64,000 nt of DNA from Hydractinia symbiolongicarpus. Its lineage: Eukaryota > Cnidaria > Hydrozoa > Anthoathecata > Hydractiniidae. Where the stretch lies: assembly GCF_029227915.1 (NCBI RefSeq), contig NC_079878.1, positions 34,747,501 to 34,811,500 on the forward strand, read 5' to 3'. The position numbers and the translations under genes are program-made. The notes below the pieces were generated by a model. The model worked only from the letters and a program-made list of their open reading frames with translations, ran no database searches and was not told where the DNA came from. The first letter of the stretch is position 1, and the number at the start of each line of letters is the position of its first letter. Of this stretch, positions 12,127-26,370 are shown in pieces.

Positions 12127-15100
12127 CATGTCACAGTCCAAAGTTAGTTCAATTAAATCTCACAGCCAATCGTTTCATTGCTAAAAGTGATGCAACCTAG
12201 TACTATCAGAAAAACCTTGCTAAGTACATGTTGGCACGAATATGTGACCCAGCCGTTGTAACTCAAACGAACTTACACCGTTAGAATGTCAATGAAATGT
12301 AGTTTTTGATACTGTCGCTATTTCTTCAGCGCGCGATGACGACTAGGATAGGTCCCACAGTAAAAAATGACTTATTAATCTAAATTTTTAGATGAAGCGC
12401 TACCACAGCACCCAGTGTAATCGCTGAGTTCTGGCAATCATGTCAAATTAAGAAGAATGTTATTTCTTGGAGTCCAATTTTCCCATTTATCACATTTATC
12501 AGGTCACAGTCTAAAGTTAGTTCAATTAAATCCCACAGTCAATCATTTCACTGTTAAAAGCGATGCAACCTTGTAATATCAGATAAATATCGCTAAATAC
12601 ATGTTGGTATGAATATGTGACCAAACCGTTGTAACTCAAACGCACTGACACAATTAGAAAGTCAATGAAATGTACTTTTTGAAACTGTCGCTAATTCTTC
12701 AGCGCGCGATAACGGCTAGGAATGGTCCCACAGTAAAAAGAATGATTTATTTATCTAAATGTTTAAATGAAGCGCTACCACAGCACTCAGTGTAATCGCT
12801 GAGTTCCGGCAATCACGTCAAATTAAGAAGAATGTTATTTCTTGGAGTCCAATTGTCTCATTTATCACATTTATCAGGTCACAGTCAGTCCAAAGTTAGT
12901 TCAATTAAGTCACACAGTCAATCGCTTCATTGTTAAAAGCGATGCAACCTAAAAATAACAGAAAAACATCGCTAAATACATATTGGTACGAATATGTGAC
13001 CCAACCGTTGTAACTCAAACGGACTTACACCGTTAGAAAGTCAATGAAATGTAGTTTTTGAAACTGTCGCTATTTCTTCAGCTCGCGAAAACGGATAGGA
13101 TTGGTCCCACAGTAAAGAATGATTTATTTATCTAAATATTTAAATGAAGCGCTACCACAGCGCCCAGTGTAATCGCTGAGTTCCGGCAATCACGTCAAAT
13201 TAAGAATAATGTTATTTCTTGGAATCCAATTGTCTCAATTATCACATTTATCATGTCACAGTCCAAAGTTTGTTCAATTAAATCTCACAGCCAATCGTTT
13301 CATTGCTAAAAGTGATGCAACCTAGTACTATCAGAAAAACATCGCTAAGTACATGTTGGTACGAATATGTGACCCAGCCGTTGTAACTCAAACGAACTTA
13401 CCCCGTTAGAATGTCAATGAAATGTAGTTTTTGATACTGTCGCTATCTCTTCAGCGCGCGATGACGACTAGGATAGGTCCCACAGTAAAAAATGACTTAT
13501 TAATCTAAATTTTTAGATGAAGCGCTACCACAGCACCCAGTGTAATCGCTGAGTTCTGGCAATCATGTCAAATTAAGAAGAATGTTATTTCTTGGAGTCC
13601 AATTTTCCCATTTATCACATTTATCAGGTCACAGTCTAAAGTTAGTTCAATTAAATCCCACAGTCAATCGTTTCACTGTTAAAAGCGATGCAACCTTGTA
13701 ATATCAGATAAATATCGCTAAATACATGTTGGTACGAATATGTGACCCAACCGTTGTAACTCAAACGCACTGACACCGTTAGAAAGTCAATGAAATGTAC
13801 TTTTCGAAACTGTCGCTATTTCTTCAGCGCGCGATAACGGCTAGGATTTGTCCCACAGTAAAAAATGACTTATTTTTCTAATTTTATAAATGAAGAACTA
13901 TCACAGCGCCCAGTGTCATCGCTGAGTTCCGGCAATCATGTCAAATTAAGAAGAATGTTATTTCTTGGAATCAACTTGTCTCACTTATCACATTTATCAG
14001 GTCACAGTCGAAAGTTAGTTCAGTTAAGTCCCACAGTCAATCGCTTCATTGTTAAAAGCGATGCAACCTGAAAATAACAGAAAAACATCGCTAAATACAT
14101 ATTGGTACGAATATGTGACCCAACCGTTGTAACTCAAACAGACTTACACCGTTAGAATGTCAATGAAATGTAGTTTTTGAAACTGTCACTATTTCTTCAG
14201 CGCGCGATAACGGCTAGGATAGGTCCCACAGTAAAAAATGACTTATTAATCTAAACTTTCAAATGAAGCGCTACCACAGCGCCCAGTGTAATCGCTGAGT
14301 TCCGGCAATCACGTCAAATTAAGAATAATGTTATTTCTTGGAATCCAATTGTCTCAATTATCACATTTATCATGTCACAGTCCAAAGTTAGTTCAATTAA
14401 ATCTCACAGCCAATCGTTTCATTGCTAAAAGTGATGCAACCTAGTACTATCAGAAAAACCTTGCTAAGTACATGTTGGTACGAATATGTGACCCAGCCGT
14501 TGTAACTCAAACGAACTTACACCGTTAGAATGTCAATGAAATGTAGTTTTTGATACTGTCACTATTTCTTCAGCGCGCGATGACGACTAGGATAGGTCCC
14601 ACAGTAAAAAATGACTTATTAATCTAAATTTTTAGATGAAGCGCTACCACAGCACCCAGTGTAATCGCTGAGTTCTGGCAATCATGTCAAATTAAGAAGA
14701 ATGTTATTTCTTGGAGTCCAATTTTCCCATTTATCACATTTATCAGGTCACAGTCTAAAGTTAGTTCAATTAAATCCCACAGTCAATCGTTTCACTGTTA
14801 AAAGCGATGCAACCTTGTAATATCAGATAAATATCGCTAAATACATGTTGGTATGAATATGTGACCAAACCGTTGTAACTCAAACGCACTGACACCGTTA
14901 GAAAGTCAATGAAATGTACTTTTTGAAACTGTCGCTAATTCTTCAGCGCGCGATAACAGCTAGGAATGGTCCTACAGTAAAAAGAATGATTTATTTATCT
15001 AAATGTTTAAATGAAGCGCTACCACAGCGCTCAGTGTAATCGCTGAGTTCCGGCAATCACGTCAAATTAAGAAGAATGTTATTTCTTGGAGTCCAATTGT

Positions 15101-15840
15101 CTCATTTATCACATTTATCAGGTCACAGTCAGTCCAAAGTTAGTTCAATTAAGTCACACAGTCAATCGCTTCATTGTTAAAAGCGATGCAACCTAAAAAT
15201 AACAGAAAAACATCGCTAAATACATATTGGTACGAATATGTGACCCAACCGTTGTAACTCAAACGGACTTACACCGTTAGAAAGTCAATGAAATGTAGTT
15301 TTTGAAACTGTCACTATTTCTTCAGCGCGCGATAACGGCTAGGATAGGTACCACAGTAAAAAATGACTTATTAATCTAAACTTTTAAATGAAGCGTTACC
15401 ACAGCGCCCAGTGTAATCGCTGAGTTCCGGCAATCATGTCAAATTAAGAAGAATGTTATTTCTTGGAGTCCAATTGTCTCATTTATCACCTTTATCAGGT
15501 CATAGTCCAAAGTTAGTTCAATTAAGTCCCACAGTCAATCGTTTCACTGTTAAAAGCGATGCAACCTAGTAATATCATAAAAATATCGCTAAATACATGT
15601 TGGTACGAATTTGTGACCCAACCGTTGTAACTCAAACGGACTGATACGGTTAGAAAGTCAATGAAATGTAGTTTTTGAAACTGTCGCTATTTCTTAAGTT
15701 TGCGAAAACGGATAGGATTTGTCCCACAGTAAAGAATGATTTATTTATCTAAATATTTAAGTGAAGCGCTACCAAAGCGCCCAGTGTAATCGCTGAGTTC
15801 CGGCAATCACGTCAAATTAAGAATAATGCTACTTCTTGGA
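12127..15840 (+). repeat. Mosaic satellite region with 2,244-bp correspondences
   Basis: About ten monomers make up this region. Positions 12060-13065 correspond to 14304-15309 at a 2,244-bp offset, sharing gaaaaaccttgctaag and ggtatgaatatgtgaccaaac. The aagaactatcacagc monomer appears once more around 13865-14070, 2,617 bp (seven monomers) after its previous copy. Near 15829 an aagaataatg-type monomer changes to the ctacttcttggagtcaac type. The region reads as recombined pieces of the flanking HORs; no non-satellite sequence is present. Confidence 0.85.
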
Positions 15841-18086
15841 GTCAACTTGTCTCACTTATAACATTTATAAGGTCACAATCCAAAATCATTTCAATTTAGT
15901 CCCAGAGTCAATCGTTTCACTGTTAAATGCGATGCAACCTAGTAATATAAGATAAATATCGCTGAATACATGATGGTACGAATATGTGACCCAACCGTTG
16001 TAACTCAAACGGACTGACACCGTTAGAAAGTCAATGAAATGTAGTTTTTGAAACTGTCGCTATTTCTTCAGCTCGCGAAAACGGATAGGATTGGTCCCAC
16101 AGTAAAGAATGATTTATTTATCTAAATATTTAAATGAAGCGCTACCACAGCGCCCAGTGTAATCGCTGAGTTCCGGCAATCACGTCAAATTAAGAATAAT
16201 GTTATTTCTTGGAATCCAATTGTCTCATTTATCACATTTATCATGTCACAATCCAAAGTTAGTTCAATTAAGTCTCACAGCCAATCGTTTCATTGCTAAA
16301 AGTGATGCAACCTAGTACTATCAGAAAAACATCGCTAAGTACATGTTGGTACGAATATGTGACCCAGCCGTTGTAACTCAATCGAACTTACACCGTTAGA
16401 ATGTCAATGAAATGTAGTTTTTGATACTGTCGCTATTTCTTCAGCGCGCGATGACGACTAGGATAGGTCCCACAGTAAAAAATGACTTATTAATCTAAAT
16501 TTTTAGATGAAGCGCTACCACAGCACCCAGTGTAATCGCTGAGTTCTGGCAATCATGTCAAATTAAGAAGAATGTTATTTCTTGGAGTCCAATTTTCCCA
16601 TTTATCACATCTATCAGGTCACAGTCTAAAGTTAGTTCAATTAAATCCCACAGTCAATCGTTTCACTGTTAAAAGCGATGCAACCTTGTAATATCAGATA
16701 AATATCGCTAAATACATGTTGGTACGAATATGTGACCCAACCGTTGTAACTCAAACGCACTGACACCGTTAGAAAGTCAATGAAATGTACTTTTTGAAAC
16801 TGTCGCTATTTCTTCAGCGCGCGATAACGGCTAGGAATGGTCCCACAGTAAAAAGAATGATTTATTTATCTAAATGTTTAAATGAAGCGCTACCACAGCG
16901 CTCAGTGTAATCGCTGAGTTCCGGCAATCACGTCAAATTAAGAAGAATGTTATTTCTTGGAGTCCAAATGTCTCATTTATCACATTTATCAGGTCACAGT
17001 CAGTCCAAAGTTAGTTCAATTAAGTCACACAGTCAATCGCTTCATTGTTAAAAGCGATGCAACCTAAAAATAACAGAAAAAAATTGCTAAATACGTATTG
17101 GTACGAATATGTGACCCAACCGTTGTAACTCAAACGGACTTACACCGTTAGAAAGTCAATGAAATGTAGTTTTTGAAACTGTCACTATTTCTTCAGCGCG
17201 CGATAACGGCTAGGATAGGTACCACAGTAAAAAATGACTTATAAATCTAAACTTTTAAATGAAGCGTTACCACAGCGCCCAGTGTAATCGCTGAGTTCCG
17301 GCAATCATGTCAAATTAAGAAGAATGTTATTTCTTGGAGTCCAATTGTCTCATTTATCACATTTATCATGTCACAGTCCAAAGTTGGTTCAATTAAATCC
17401 CACAGCCAATCGTTTCACTGTTAAAAGCGATGCAACCTTGTAATATCAGATAAATATCGCTAAATACATGTTGGTACGAATATGTGACCCAACCGTTGTA
17501 ACTCAAACGCACTGACACCGTTAGAAAGTCAATGAAATGTACTTTTTGAAACTGTCGCTATTTCTTCAGCGCGCGATAACGGCTAGGAATGGTCCCACAG
17601 TAAAAAGAATGATTTATTTATCTAAATGTTTAAATGAAGCGCTACCACAGCGCTCAGTGTAATCGCTGAGTTCCGGCAATCACGTCAAATTAAGAAGAAT
17701 GTTATTTCTTGGAGTCCAATTTTCCCATTTATCACATTTATCAGGTCACAGTCCAAAGTTAGCTCAATTAAATCCCACAATCAATCGTTTCACTGTTAAA
17801 AGCGATGCAACCTTGTAATATCAGATAAATATCGCTAAATACATGTTGGTACGAATATGTGACCCAACCGTTGTAACTCAGACGGACTTACACCGTTAGA
17901 AAGTCAATGAAATGTACTTTTTGAAACTGTCGCTAATTCTTCAGCACGCTATGACGGTTAGGATAGGTCCCACAGTATAAAATGACTTATTAATCTAAAT
18001 TTTTAAATGAAGCGCTACCACAGCGCCCAGTATATTCGCTGAGTTTCGGCAATCATGTCAAATTAGGAAGAATGTTACTTCTTGGA
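15841..18086 (+). repeat. 6-monomer higher-order repeat (~2,246 bp), copy 1
   Basis: Three independent markers repeat at the same spacing. The ggtcacaatccaaaatc block is at 15871, 18117 and 20361. The gttctggcaatc marker is near 16546, 18792 and 21036. The ggtaccacagtaaaa variant is at 17219, 19465 and 21709. Spacings are 2,244-2,246 bp. In this copy about 17340-17830 carries a different monomer type from the same place in copy 2, which looks like a local replacement (gene conversion or double exchange). Confidence 0.9.
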
Positions 18087-20330
18087 GTCAACTTGTCTCA
18101 CTTGTAACATTTATAAGGTCACAATCCAAAATCATTTCAATTTAGTCCCAGAGTCAATCGTTTCACTGTTAAAACCGATGCAACCTAGTAATATCAGATA
18201 AATATCGCTGAATACATGATGGTACGAATATGTGACCCAACCGTTGTAACTCAAACGGACTGACACAGTTAGAAAGTCAATGAAATGTAGTTTTTGAAAC
18301 TGTCGCTATTTCTTCAGCTCGCGAAAACGGATAGGATTGGTCCCACAGTAAAGAATGATTTATTTATCTAAATATTTAAATGAAGCGCTACCACAGCGCC
18401 CAGTGTAATCGCTGAGTTCCGGCAATCACGTCAAATTAAGAATAATGTTATTTCTTGGAATCCAATTGTCTCATTTATCACATTTATCATGTCACAGTCC
18501 AAAGTTAGTTCAATTAAATCTCACAGCCAATCGTTTCATTGCTAAAAGTGATGCAACCTAGTACTATCAGAAAAACATCGCTAAGTACATGTTGGTACGA
18601 ATATGTGACCCAGCCGTTGTAACTCAATCGAACTTACACCGTTAGAATGTCAATGAAATGTAGTTTTTGATACTGTCGCTATTTCTTCAGCGCGCGATGA
18701 CGACTAGGATAGGTCCCACAGTAAAAAATGACTTATTAATCTAAATTTTTAGATGAAGCGCTACCACAGCACCCAGTGTAATCGCTGAGTTCTGGCAATC
18801 ATGTCAAATTAAGAAGAATGTTATTTCTTGGAGTCCAATTTTCCCATTTATCACATTTATCAGGTCACAGTCTAAAGTTAGTTCAATTAAATCCCACAGT
18901 CAATCGTTTCACTGTTAAAAGCGATGCAACTTTGTAATATCAGATAAATATCGCTAAATACATGTTGGTACGAATATGTGACCCAACCGTTGTAACTCAA
19001 ACGCACTGACACCGTTAGAAAGTCAATGAAATGTACTTTTTGAAACTGTCGCTATTTCTTCAGCGCGCGATAACGGCTAGGAATGGTCCCACAGTAAAAA
19101 GAATGATTTATTTATCTAAATGTTTAAATGAAGCGCTACCACAGCGCTCAGTGTAATCGCTGAGTTCCGGCAATCACGTCAAATTAAGAAGAATGTTATT
19201 TCTTGGAGTCCAATTGTCTCATTTATCACATTTATCAGGTCACAGTCAGTCCAAAGTTAGTTCAATTAAGTCACACAGTCAATCGCTTCATTGTTAAAAG
19301 CGATGCAACCTAAAAATAACAGAAAAACATCGCTAAATACATATTGGTACAAATATGTGACCCAACCGTTGTAACTCAAACGGACTTACACCGTTAGAAA
19401 GTCAATGAAATGTAGTTTTTGAAACTGTCACTATTTCTTCAGCGCGCGATAACGGCTAGGATAGGTACCACAGTAAAAAATGACTTATTAATCTAAACTT
19501 TTAAATGAAGCGTTACCACAGCGCCCAGTGTAATCGCTGAGTTCCGGCAATCATGTCAAATTAAGAAGAATGTTATTTCTTGGAGTCCAATTGTCTCATT
19601 TATCACCTTTATCAGGTCACAGTCCAAAGTTAGTTCAATTAAGTCCCACAGTCAATCGTTTCACTGTTAAAAGCGATGCAACCTAGTAATATCATAAAAA
19701 TATCGCTAAATACATGTTGGTACGAATTTGTGACCCAACCGTTGTAACTCAAACGGACTGACACCGTTAGAAAGTCAATGAAATGTAGTTTTTGAAACTG
19801 TCGCTATTTCTTCAGTTTGCGAAAACGGATAGGATTGGTCCCACAGTAAAGAATGATTTATTTATCTAAATATTTAAGTGAAGCGCTACCAAAGCGCCCA
19901 GTGTAATCGCTGAGTTCCGGCAATCACGTCAAATTAAGAATAATGTTTTTTCTTGGAGTCCAATTGTCTCATTTATCACATTTATCATGTCACAGTCCAA
20001 AGTTGGTTCAATTAAATCCCACAGCCAATCGTTTCATTGCTAAAAGTGATGCAGCCTGGTAATATCAGAAAAACATCGCTAAGTACATGTTGGTTCGAAT
20101 ATGTGACCCAACCGTTGTAACTCAGACGGACTTACACCGTTAGAAAGTCAATGAAATGTACTTTTTGAAACTGTCGCTAATTCTTCAGCACGCTATGACG
20201 GTTAGGATAGGTCCCACAGTATAAAATGACTTATTAATCTAAATTTTTAAATGAAGCGCTACCACAGCGCCCAGTATATTCGCTGAGTTTCGGCAATCGT
20301 GTCAAATTAGGAAGAATGTTACTTCTTGGA
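18087..20330 (+). repeat. 6-monomer higher-order repeat (~2,244 bp), copy 2
   Basis: It matches copy 1 except for the replaced block, and matches copy 3 closely. It contains the gcgttaccacagc start variant and the agtc 4-bp duplication at 19244-19251. A single-monomer change gives ggttcgaat at 20092 where other copies have ggtacgaat. Confidence 0.9.
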
Positions 20331-22352
20331 GTCAACTTGTCTCACTTATAACATTTATAAGGTCACAATCCAAAATCATTTCAATTTAGTCCCAGAGTCA
20401 ATCGTTTCACTGTTAAAAGCGATGCAACCTAGTAATATCAGATAAATATCGCTGAAGACATGATGGTACGAATATGTGACCCAACCGTTGTAACTCAAAC
20501 GGACTGACACCGTTAGAAAGTCAATGAAATGTAGTTTTTGAAACTGTCGCTATTTCTTCAGCTCGCGAAAACGGATAGGATTGGTCCCACAGTAAAGAAT
20601 GATTTATTTATCTAAATATTTAAATGAAGCGCTACCACAGCGCCCAGTGTAATCGCTGAGTTCCGGCCATTACGTCAAATTAAGAATAACGTTATTCCTT
20701 GGAATCCAATTGTCTCATTTATCACATTTATCATGTCACAGTCCAAAGTTAGTTCAATTAAATCTCACAGCCAATCGTTTCATTGCTAAAAGTGATGCAA
20801 CCTAGTACTATCAGAAAAACATCGCTAAGTACATGTTGGTACGAATATGTGACCCAGCCGTTGTAACTCAATCGAACTTACACCGTTAGAATGTCAATGA
20901 AATGTAGTTTTTGATACTGTCGCTATTTCTTCAGCGCGCGATGACGACTAGGATAGGTCCCACAGTAAAAAATGACTTATTAATCTAAATTTTTAGATGA
21001 AGCGCTACCACAGCACCCAGTGGAATCGCTGAGTTCTGGCAATCATGTCAAATTAAGAAGAATGTTATTTCTTGGAGTCCAATTTTCCCATTTATCACAT
21101 TTATCAGGTCACAGTCTAAAGTTAGTTCAATTAAATCCCACAGTCAATCGTTTCACTGTTAAAAGCGATGCAACCTTGTAATATCAGATAAATATCGCTA
21201 AGTACATGTTGGTACGAATATGTGACCCAACCGTTGTAACTCAAACGCACTGACACCGTTAGAAAGTCAATGAAATGTACTTTTTGAAACTGTCGCTATT
21301 TCTTCAGCGCGCGATAACGGCTAGGAATGGTCCCACAATAAAAAGAAGGATTTATTTATCTAAATGTTTAAATGAAGCGCTACCACAGCGCTCAGTGTAA
21401 TCGCTGAGTTTCGGCAATCACGTCAAATTAAGAAGAATGTTATTTCTTGGAGTCCAATTGTCTCATTTATCACACTTATCAGGTCACAGTCAGTCCAAAG
21501 TTAGTTCAATTAAGTCACACAGTCAATCGCTTCATTGTTAAAAGCGATGCAACCTAAAAATAACAGAAAAACATCGCTAAATACATATTGGTACGAATAT
21601 GTGACCCAACCGTTGTAACTCAAACGGACTTACACCGTTAGAAAGTCAATGAAATGTAGTTTTTGAAACTGTCACTATTCCTTCAGCGCGCGATAACGGC
21701 TATGATAGGTACCACAGTAAAAAATGACTTATTAATCTAAACTTTTAAATGAAGCGTTACCACAGCGCCCAGTGTAATCGCTGAGTTCCGACAATCATGT
21801 CAAATTAAGAAGAATGTTATTTCTTGGAGTCCAATTGTCTCATTTCTCACCTTTATCAGGTCACAGTCCAAAGTTAGTTCAATTAAGTCCCACAGTCAAT
21901 CGTTTCACTGTTAAAAGCGATGCAACCTAGTAATATCAAAAAAATATCGCTAAATACATGTTGGTACGAATTTGTGACCCAACCGTTGTAACTCAAACGG
22001 ACTGACACCGTTAGAAAGTCAATGAAATGTAGTTTTTGAAACTGTCGCTATTTCTTCAGTTTGCGAAAACGGATAGGATTGGTCCCACAGTAAAGAATGA
22101 TTTATTTATCTAAATATTTAAGTGAAGCGCTACCAAAGCGCCCAGTGTAATCGCTGAGTTCCGGCAATCACGTCAAATTAAGAATAATGTTATTTCTTGG
22201 AGTCCAATTGTCTCATTTATCACATTTATCATGTCACAGTCCAAAGTTGGTTCAATTAAATCCCACAGCCAATCGTTTCATTGCTAATAGTGATGCAACC
22301 TGGTAATATCAGAAAAACATCGCTAAGTACATGTTGGTACGAATATGTGACC
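20331..22352 (+). repeat. 6-monomer higher-order repeat (~2,244 bp), copy 3 (incomplete)
   Basis: It continues at the same offset until about 22352. There the expected cccaaccgttgtaactcag is replaced by cccggccgttgtaactcaaa, and the array enters a mosaic segment. It has slightly more private substitutions than copy 2. Confidence 0.87.
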
Positions 22353-23479
22353 CGGCCGTTGTAACTCAAACGAACTTACACCGTTAGAAAGTCAATGAAA
22401 TGTAGTTTTTGATACTGTCGCTATTTCTTCAGCGCGCGATGACGACTAGGATAGGTCCCACAGTAAAAAATGACTTATTAATCTAAATTTTTAGATGAAG
22501 CGCTACCACAGCACCCAGTGTCATCGCTGAGTTCTGGCAATCATGTCAAATTAAGAAGAATGTTATTTCTTGGAGTCCAATTTTTCCATTTATCACATTT
22601 ATCAGGTCACAGTCCAAAGTTAGCTCAATTAAATCCCACAATCAATCGTTTCACTGTTAAAAGCGATGCAACCTTGTAATATCAGATAAATATCGCTAAA
22701 TACATGTTGGTACGATTATGTGACCCAACCGTTGTAACTCAGGCGGACTTACACCGTTAGAAAGTCAATGAAATGTACTTTTTGAAACTGTCGCTAATTC
22801 TTCAGCACGCTATGACGGTTAGGATAGGTCCCACAGTATAAAATGACTTATTAATCTAAATTTTTAAATGAAGCGCTACCACAGCGCCCAGTATATTCGC
22901 TGAGTTTCGGCAATCATGTCAAATTAGGAAGAATGTTACTTCTTGGAGTAAACTTGTCTCACTTATAACATTTATAAGGTCACAATCCAAAATCATTTCA
23001 ATTTAGTCCCAGAGTCAATCGTTTCACTGTTAAAAGCGATGCAACCTAGTAATATCAGATAAATATCGCTGAATACATGATGGTACGAATATGTGACCCA
23101 ACCGTTGAAATTCAAACGGACTTACACCGTTACAAAGTCAATGAAATGTAGTTTTTGAAACTGTCGTTATTTCTTCAGCTCGCGATAACGGATAGGATTG
23201 GTCCCACAGTAAAGAATGACTTATTTATCTAAATTGTTCAATGAAGCGCTACCACAGCGCCCAGTGTAATCGCTGAGTTCCAGCAATCATGTCAAATTAA
23301 GAAGAATGTTATTTCTTGGGTCCCATTTTCCCATTTATCACATTTATCAGGTCACAGTCCAAAGTTATTTCAATTAAATCCCACAGTCAATCGTTTCACT
23401 GTAAAAAGCGATGCAACCTAGTAATCTCAGAAAAATATCGCTCAATACATGTTGGTACCAACATGTGACGCAACCGTTG
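22353..23479 (+). repeat. Mosaic satellite segment
   Basis: These three monomers combine markers of several units. The agctcaattaaatcc variant at 22622 matches 17761, 4,861 bp upstream (13 monomers). The segment 22997-23300, with gcgataacggatagg and ttgttcaatgaagcgc, recurs from about 28495. The first perfect GTAC palindrome lies at 23447-23466. Nothing other than satellite is present. Confidence 0.82.
23447..23466. other. Perfect 20-bp palindrome centred on GTAC
   Basis: The sequence acatgttggtaccaacatgt equals its own reverse complement. Most monomers have ggtacgaatatgt here, which is the same dyad with two mismatched pairs. Its function is unknown; a dimeric DNA-binding protein site is one possibility. 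Confidence 0.93.
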
Positions 23480-23621
23480 TAACTCAAACGGACTGACACC
23501 GTTAGAAAGTCAATGAAATGTAGTTTTTGAAACTGTCGTTATTTCTTCAGCGCGCGATAACGACTAGGATAGGTCCCACAGTAGAAAATGACTTATTAAT
23601 CTAAATTTTTAAATGAAGCGC

Positions 23622-23760
23622 TACCACAGCGCCCAGTGTAATCGCTGAGTTCCGGCAATCATGTCAAATTAAGAAGAATGTTTTTTCTTGGAGTCCAATT
23701 TTCCCATTTATCACATTTATTAGGTCACAGTCCAAAGTTAGTTCATTTTAAATGAAGCGC
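23622..23760 (+). repeat. Truncated monomer, 139 bp (copy 1)
   Basis: The monomer runs normally to agttagttca, then jumps to ttttaaatgaagcgc, the end of a monomer. About 234 bp are missing. The next full monomer starts at 23761. Confidence 0.92.
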
Positions 23761-25449
23761 TACCACAGCGCCCAGTGTAATCGCTGAGTTCCGGCAATCA
23801 TGTCAAATTAAGAAGAATGTTATTTCTTGGAGTCCAATTGTCTCATTTATCACCTTTATCAGGTCACAGTCCTAAGTTAGTTCAATTAAGTCCCACAGTC
23901 AATCGTTTCACTGTTAAAAGCGATGCAACCTAGTAATATCATAAAAATATCGCTAAATACATGTTGGTACGAATTTGTGACCCAACCGTTGTAACTCAAA
24001 CGGACTGACACCGTTAGAAAGTCAATGAAATGTAGTTTTTGAAACTGTCGCTATTTCTTCAGTTTGCGAAAACGGATAGGATTGGTCCCACAGTAAAGAA
24101 TGATTTATTTATCTAAATATTTAAATGAAGCGCTACCAAAGCGCCCAGTGTAATCGCTGAGTTCCGGCAATCACGTCAAATTAAGAATAATGTTATTTCT
24201 TGGAGTCCAATTGTCTCATTTATCACATTTATCATGTCACAGTCCAAAGTTGGTTCAATTAAATCCCACAGCCAATCGTTTCATTGCTAAAAGTGATGCA
24301 ACCTGGTAATATCAGAAAAACATCGCTAAGTACATGTTGGTACGAATATGTGACCCAGCCGTTGCAACTCAAACGAACTTACACCGTTAGAAAGTCAATG
24401 AAATGTAGTTTTTGATACTGTCGCTATTTTTTCAGCGCGCGATGACGACTAGGATAGGTCCCACAGTAAAAAATGACTTATTAATCTAAATTTTTAGATG
24501 AAGCGCTACCACAGCACCCAGTGTAATCGCTGAGTTCTGGCAATTATGTCAAATTAAGAAGAATGTTATTTCTTAGAGTCCAATTTTCCCATTTATAACA
24601 TTTATCAGGTCACAGTCCAAAGTTAGTTCAATTAAATCCCACAGTCAATCCTTTCACTGTTTAAAGCGATGCGACCTCGTAATATCAGATAAATATCGCT
24701 AAATACATGTTGGTACGAATATGTGACCCAACCGTTGTAACTCAGACGGACTTACACAGTTAGAAAGTCAATGAAATGTACTTTTTGAAACTGTCGCTAA
24801 TTCTTCAGCACGCTATGACGGTTAGGATAGGTCCCACAGTAAAAAATGACTTATTATTCTAAATTTTTAATTGAAGCGCTACCACAGCGCCCAGTATATT
24901 CGCTGAGTTCCGGCAATCATGTCAAATTAAGAAGAATGTTATTTCTTTTAGTCCAATTTTCTCCTTTACCACAGTTATCAGGTCACAGTCCAAAGTTTGT
25001 TCAATTAAGTCCCACAGTCAATCATTTCATAGTTAAAAGCGATGCAACCTAGTAATATCAGATAAATATCGCTAAATACATGTTTGTATGAATATGTCAC
25101 ACAACCGTTGAAACTCAAACGGACTGACGCCGTTTGAAAGTCAATGAAATGTAGCTTTTGAAACTGTCGCTATTTGTTCAGCGGGCGATAACTGCTAGGA
25201 TTGGTCCCACAGTAAAATATGACTTTTTAATCTAAATTTTTAAGTGAAGCGCTACCACAGCGCCCAGTGTAATCGCTGAGTTCCGGCAATCATGTCAAAT
25301 TAAGAAGAATGTTATTTGTTGGGTCCAATTTTCCCATTTATCACATTTATCAGGTCACAGTCCAAAGTTAGTTCAATTAAAACCCACAGTCAATCGTTTC
25401 ACTGTTAAAAGCGATGCAACCTAGTAATCTCAGAAAAATATCGCTAAAT

Positions 25450-25469
25450 ACATGTTGGTACCAACATGT
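25450..25469. other. Perfect 20-bp palindrome centred on GTAC
   Basis: This is a second perfect copy. It is followed by gacccaacc, whereas the other four are followed by gacgcaacc, so it sits in a slightly different monomer background. Confidence 0.93.
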
Positions 25470-26370
25470 GACCCAACCGTTGTAACTCAGACGGACTTAC
25501 ACCGTTAGAAAGTCAATGAAATGTACTTTTTGAAACTGTCGCTAATTCTTCAGCACGCTATGACGGTTAGGATAGGTCCCACAGTAAAAAATGACTTATT
25601 ATTCTAAATTTTTAAATGAAGCGCTACCACAGCACCCAGTATATTCGCTGAGTTCCGGCAATCATGTCAAATTAGGAAGAATGTTACTTCTTGGAGTCAA
25701 CTTGTCCCACTTATAACATTTATAAGGTCACAATCCAAAATCATTTCAATTAAGTCCCACAGTCAATCGTTTCACTGTTAAAAGCGATGCAACCTAGCAA
25801 TATCAGATAAATATCGCTGAATACATGATGGTACGAATATGTGACCCAACCGTTGAAATTCAAACGGACTTACACCGTTACAAAGTCAATGAAATGTAGT
25901 TTTTGAAACTGTCGTTATTTCTTCAGCGCGCGATGACGACTAGGAAAGGTCCCACAGTAAAAAATGACTTGTTAATCTAAATTTTTAAATGAAGCGCTAC
26001 CACAGCGCCCAGTGTAATCGCTGAGTTTCGGCAATCATGTCAAATTAAGAAGAATGTTATTTCTTGGAGTCCAATTGTCTCCTTTACCACAGTTATCAGG
26101 TCACAGTCCAAAGTTTGTTCAATTAAGTCCCACAGTCAATCATTTCATAGTTAAAAGCGATGCAACCTAGTAATATCAGATAAATATCGCTAAATACATG
26201 TTTGTATGAATATGTCACACAACCGTTGAAACTCAAACGGACTGACACGGTTTGAAAGTCAATGAAATGTAGCTTTTGAAACTGTTGCTATTTGTTCAGC
26301 GGGCGATAACTGCTAGGATTGGTCCCACAGTAAAATATGACTTTTTAATCTAAATTTTTAAGTGAAGCGC

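Noticed and set aside
15340-15365. ggtaccacagtaaaa as a second GGTACC palindrome site
   Set aside because: Only the 6-bp core is symmetric and the flanks are not. It is a substitution of ggtcccacag useful only as a HOR marker.
20092-20100. ggttcgaat resembling a tRNA B box
   Set aside because: It is a single substitution of the usual ggtacgaat in one monomer. The following bases are at rather than cc, and no tRNA cloverleaf or A box is present.
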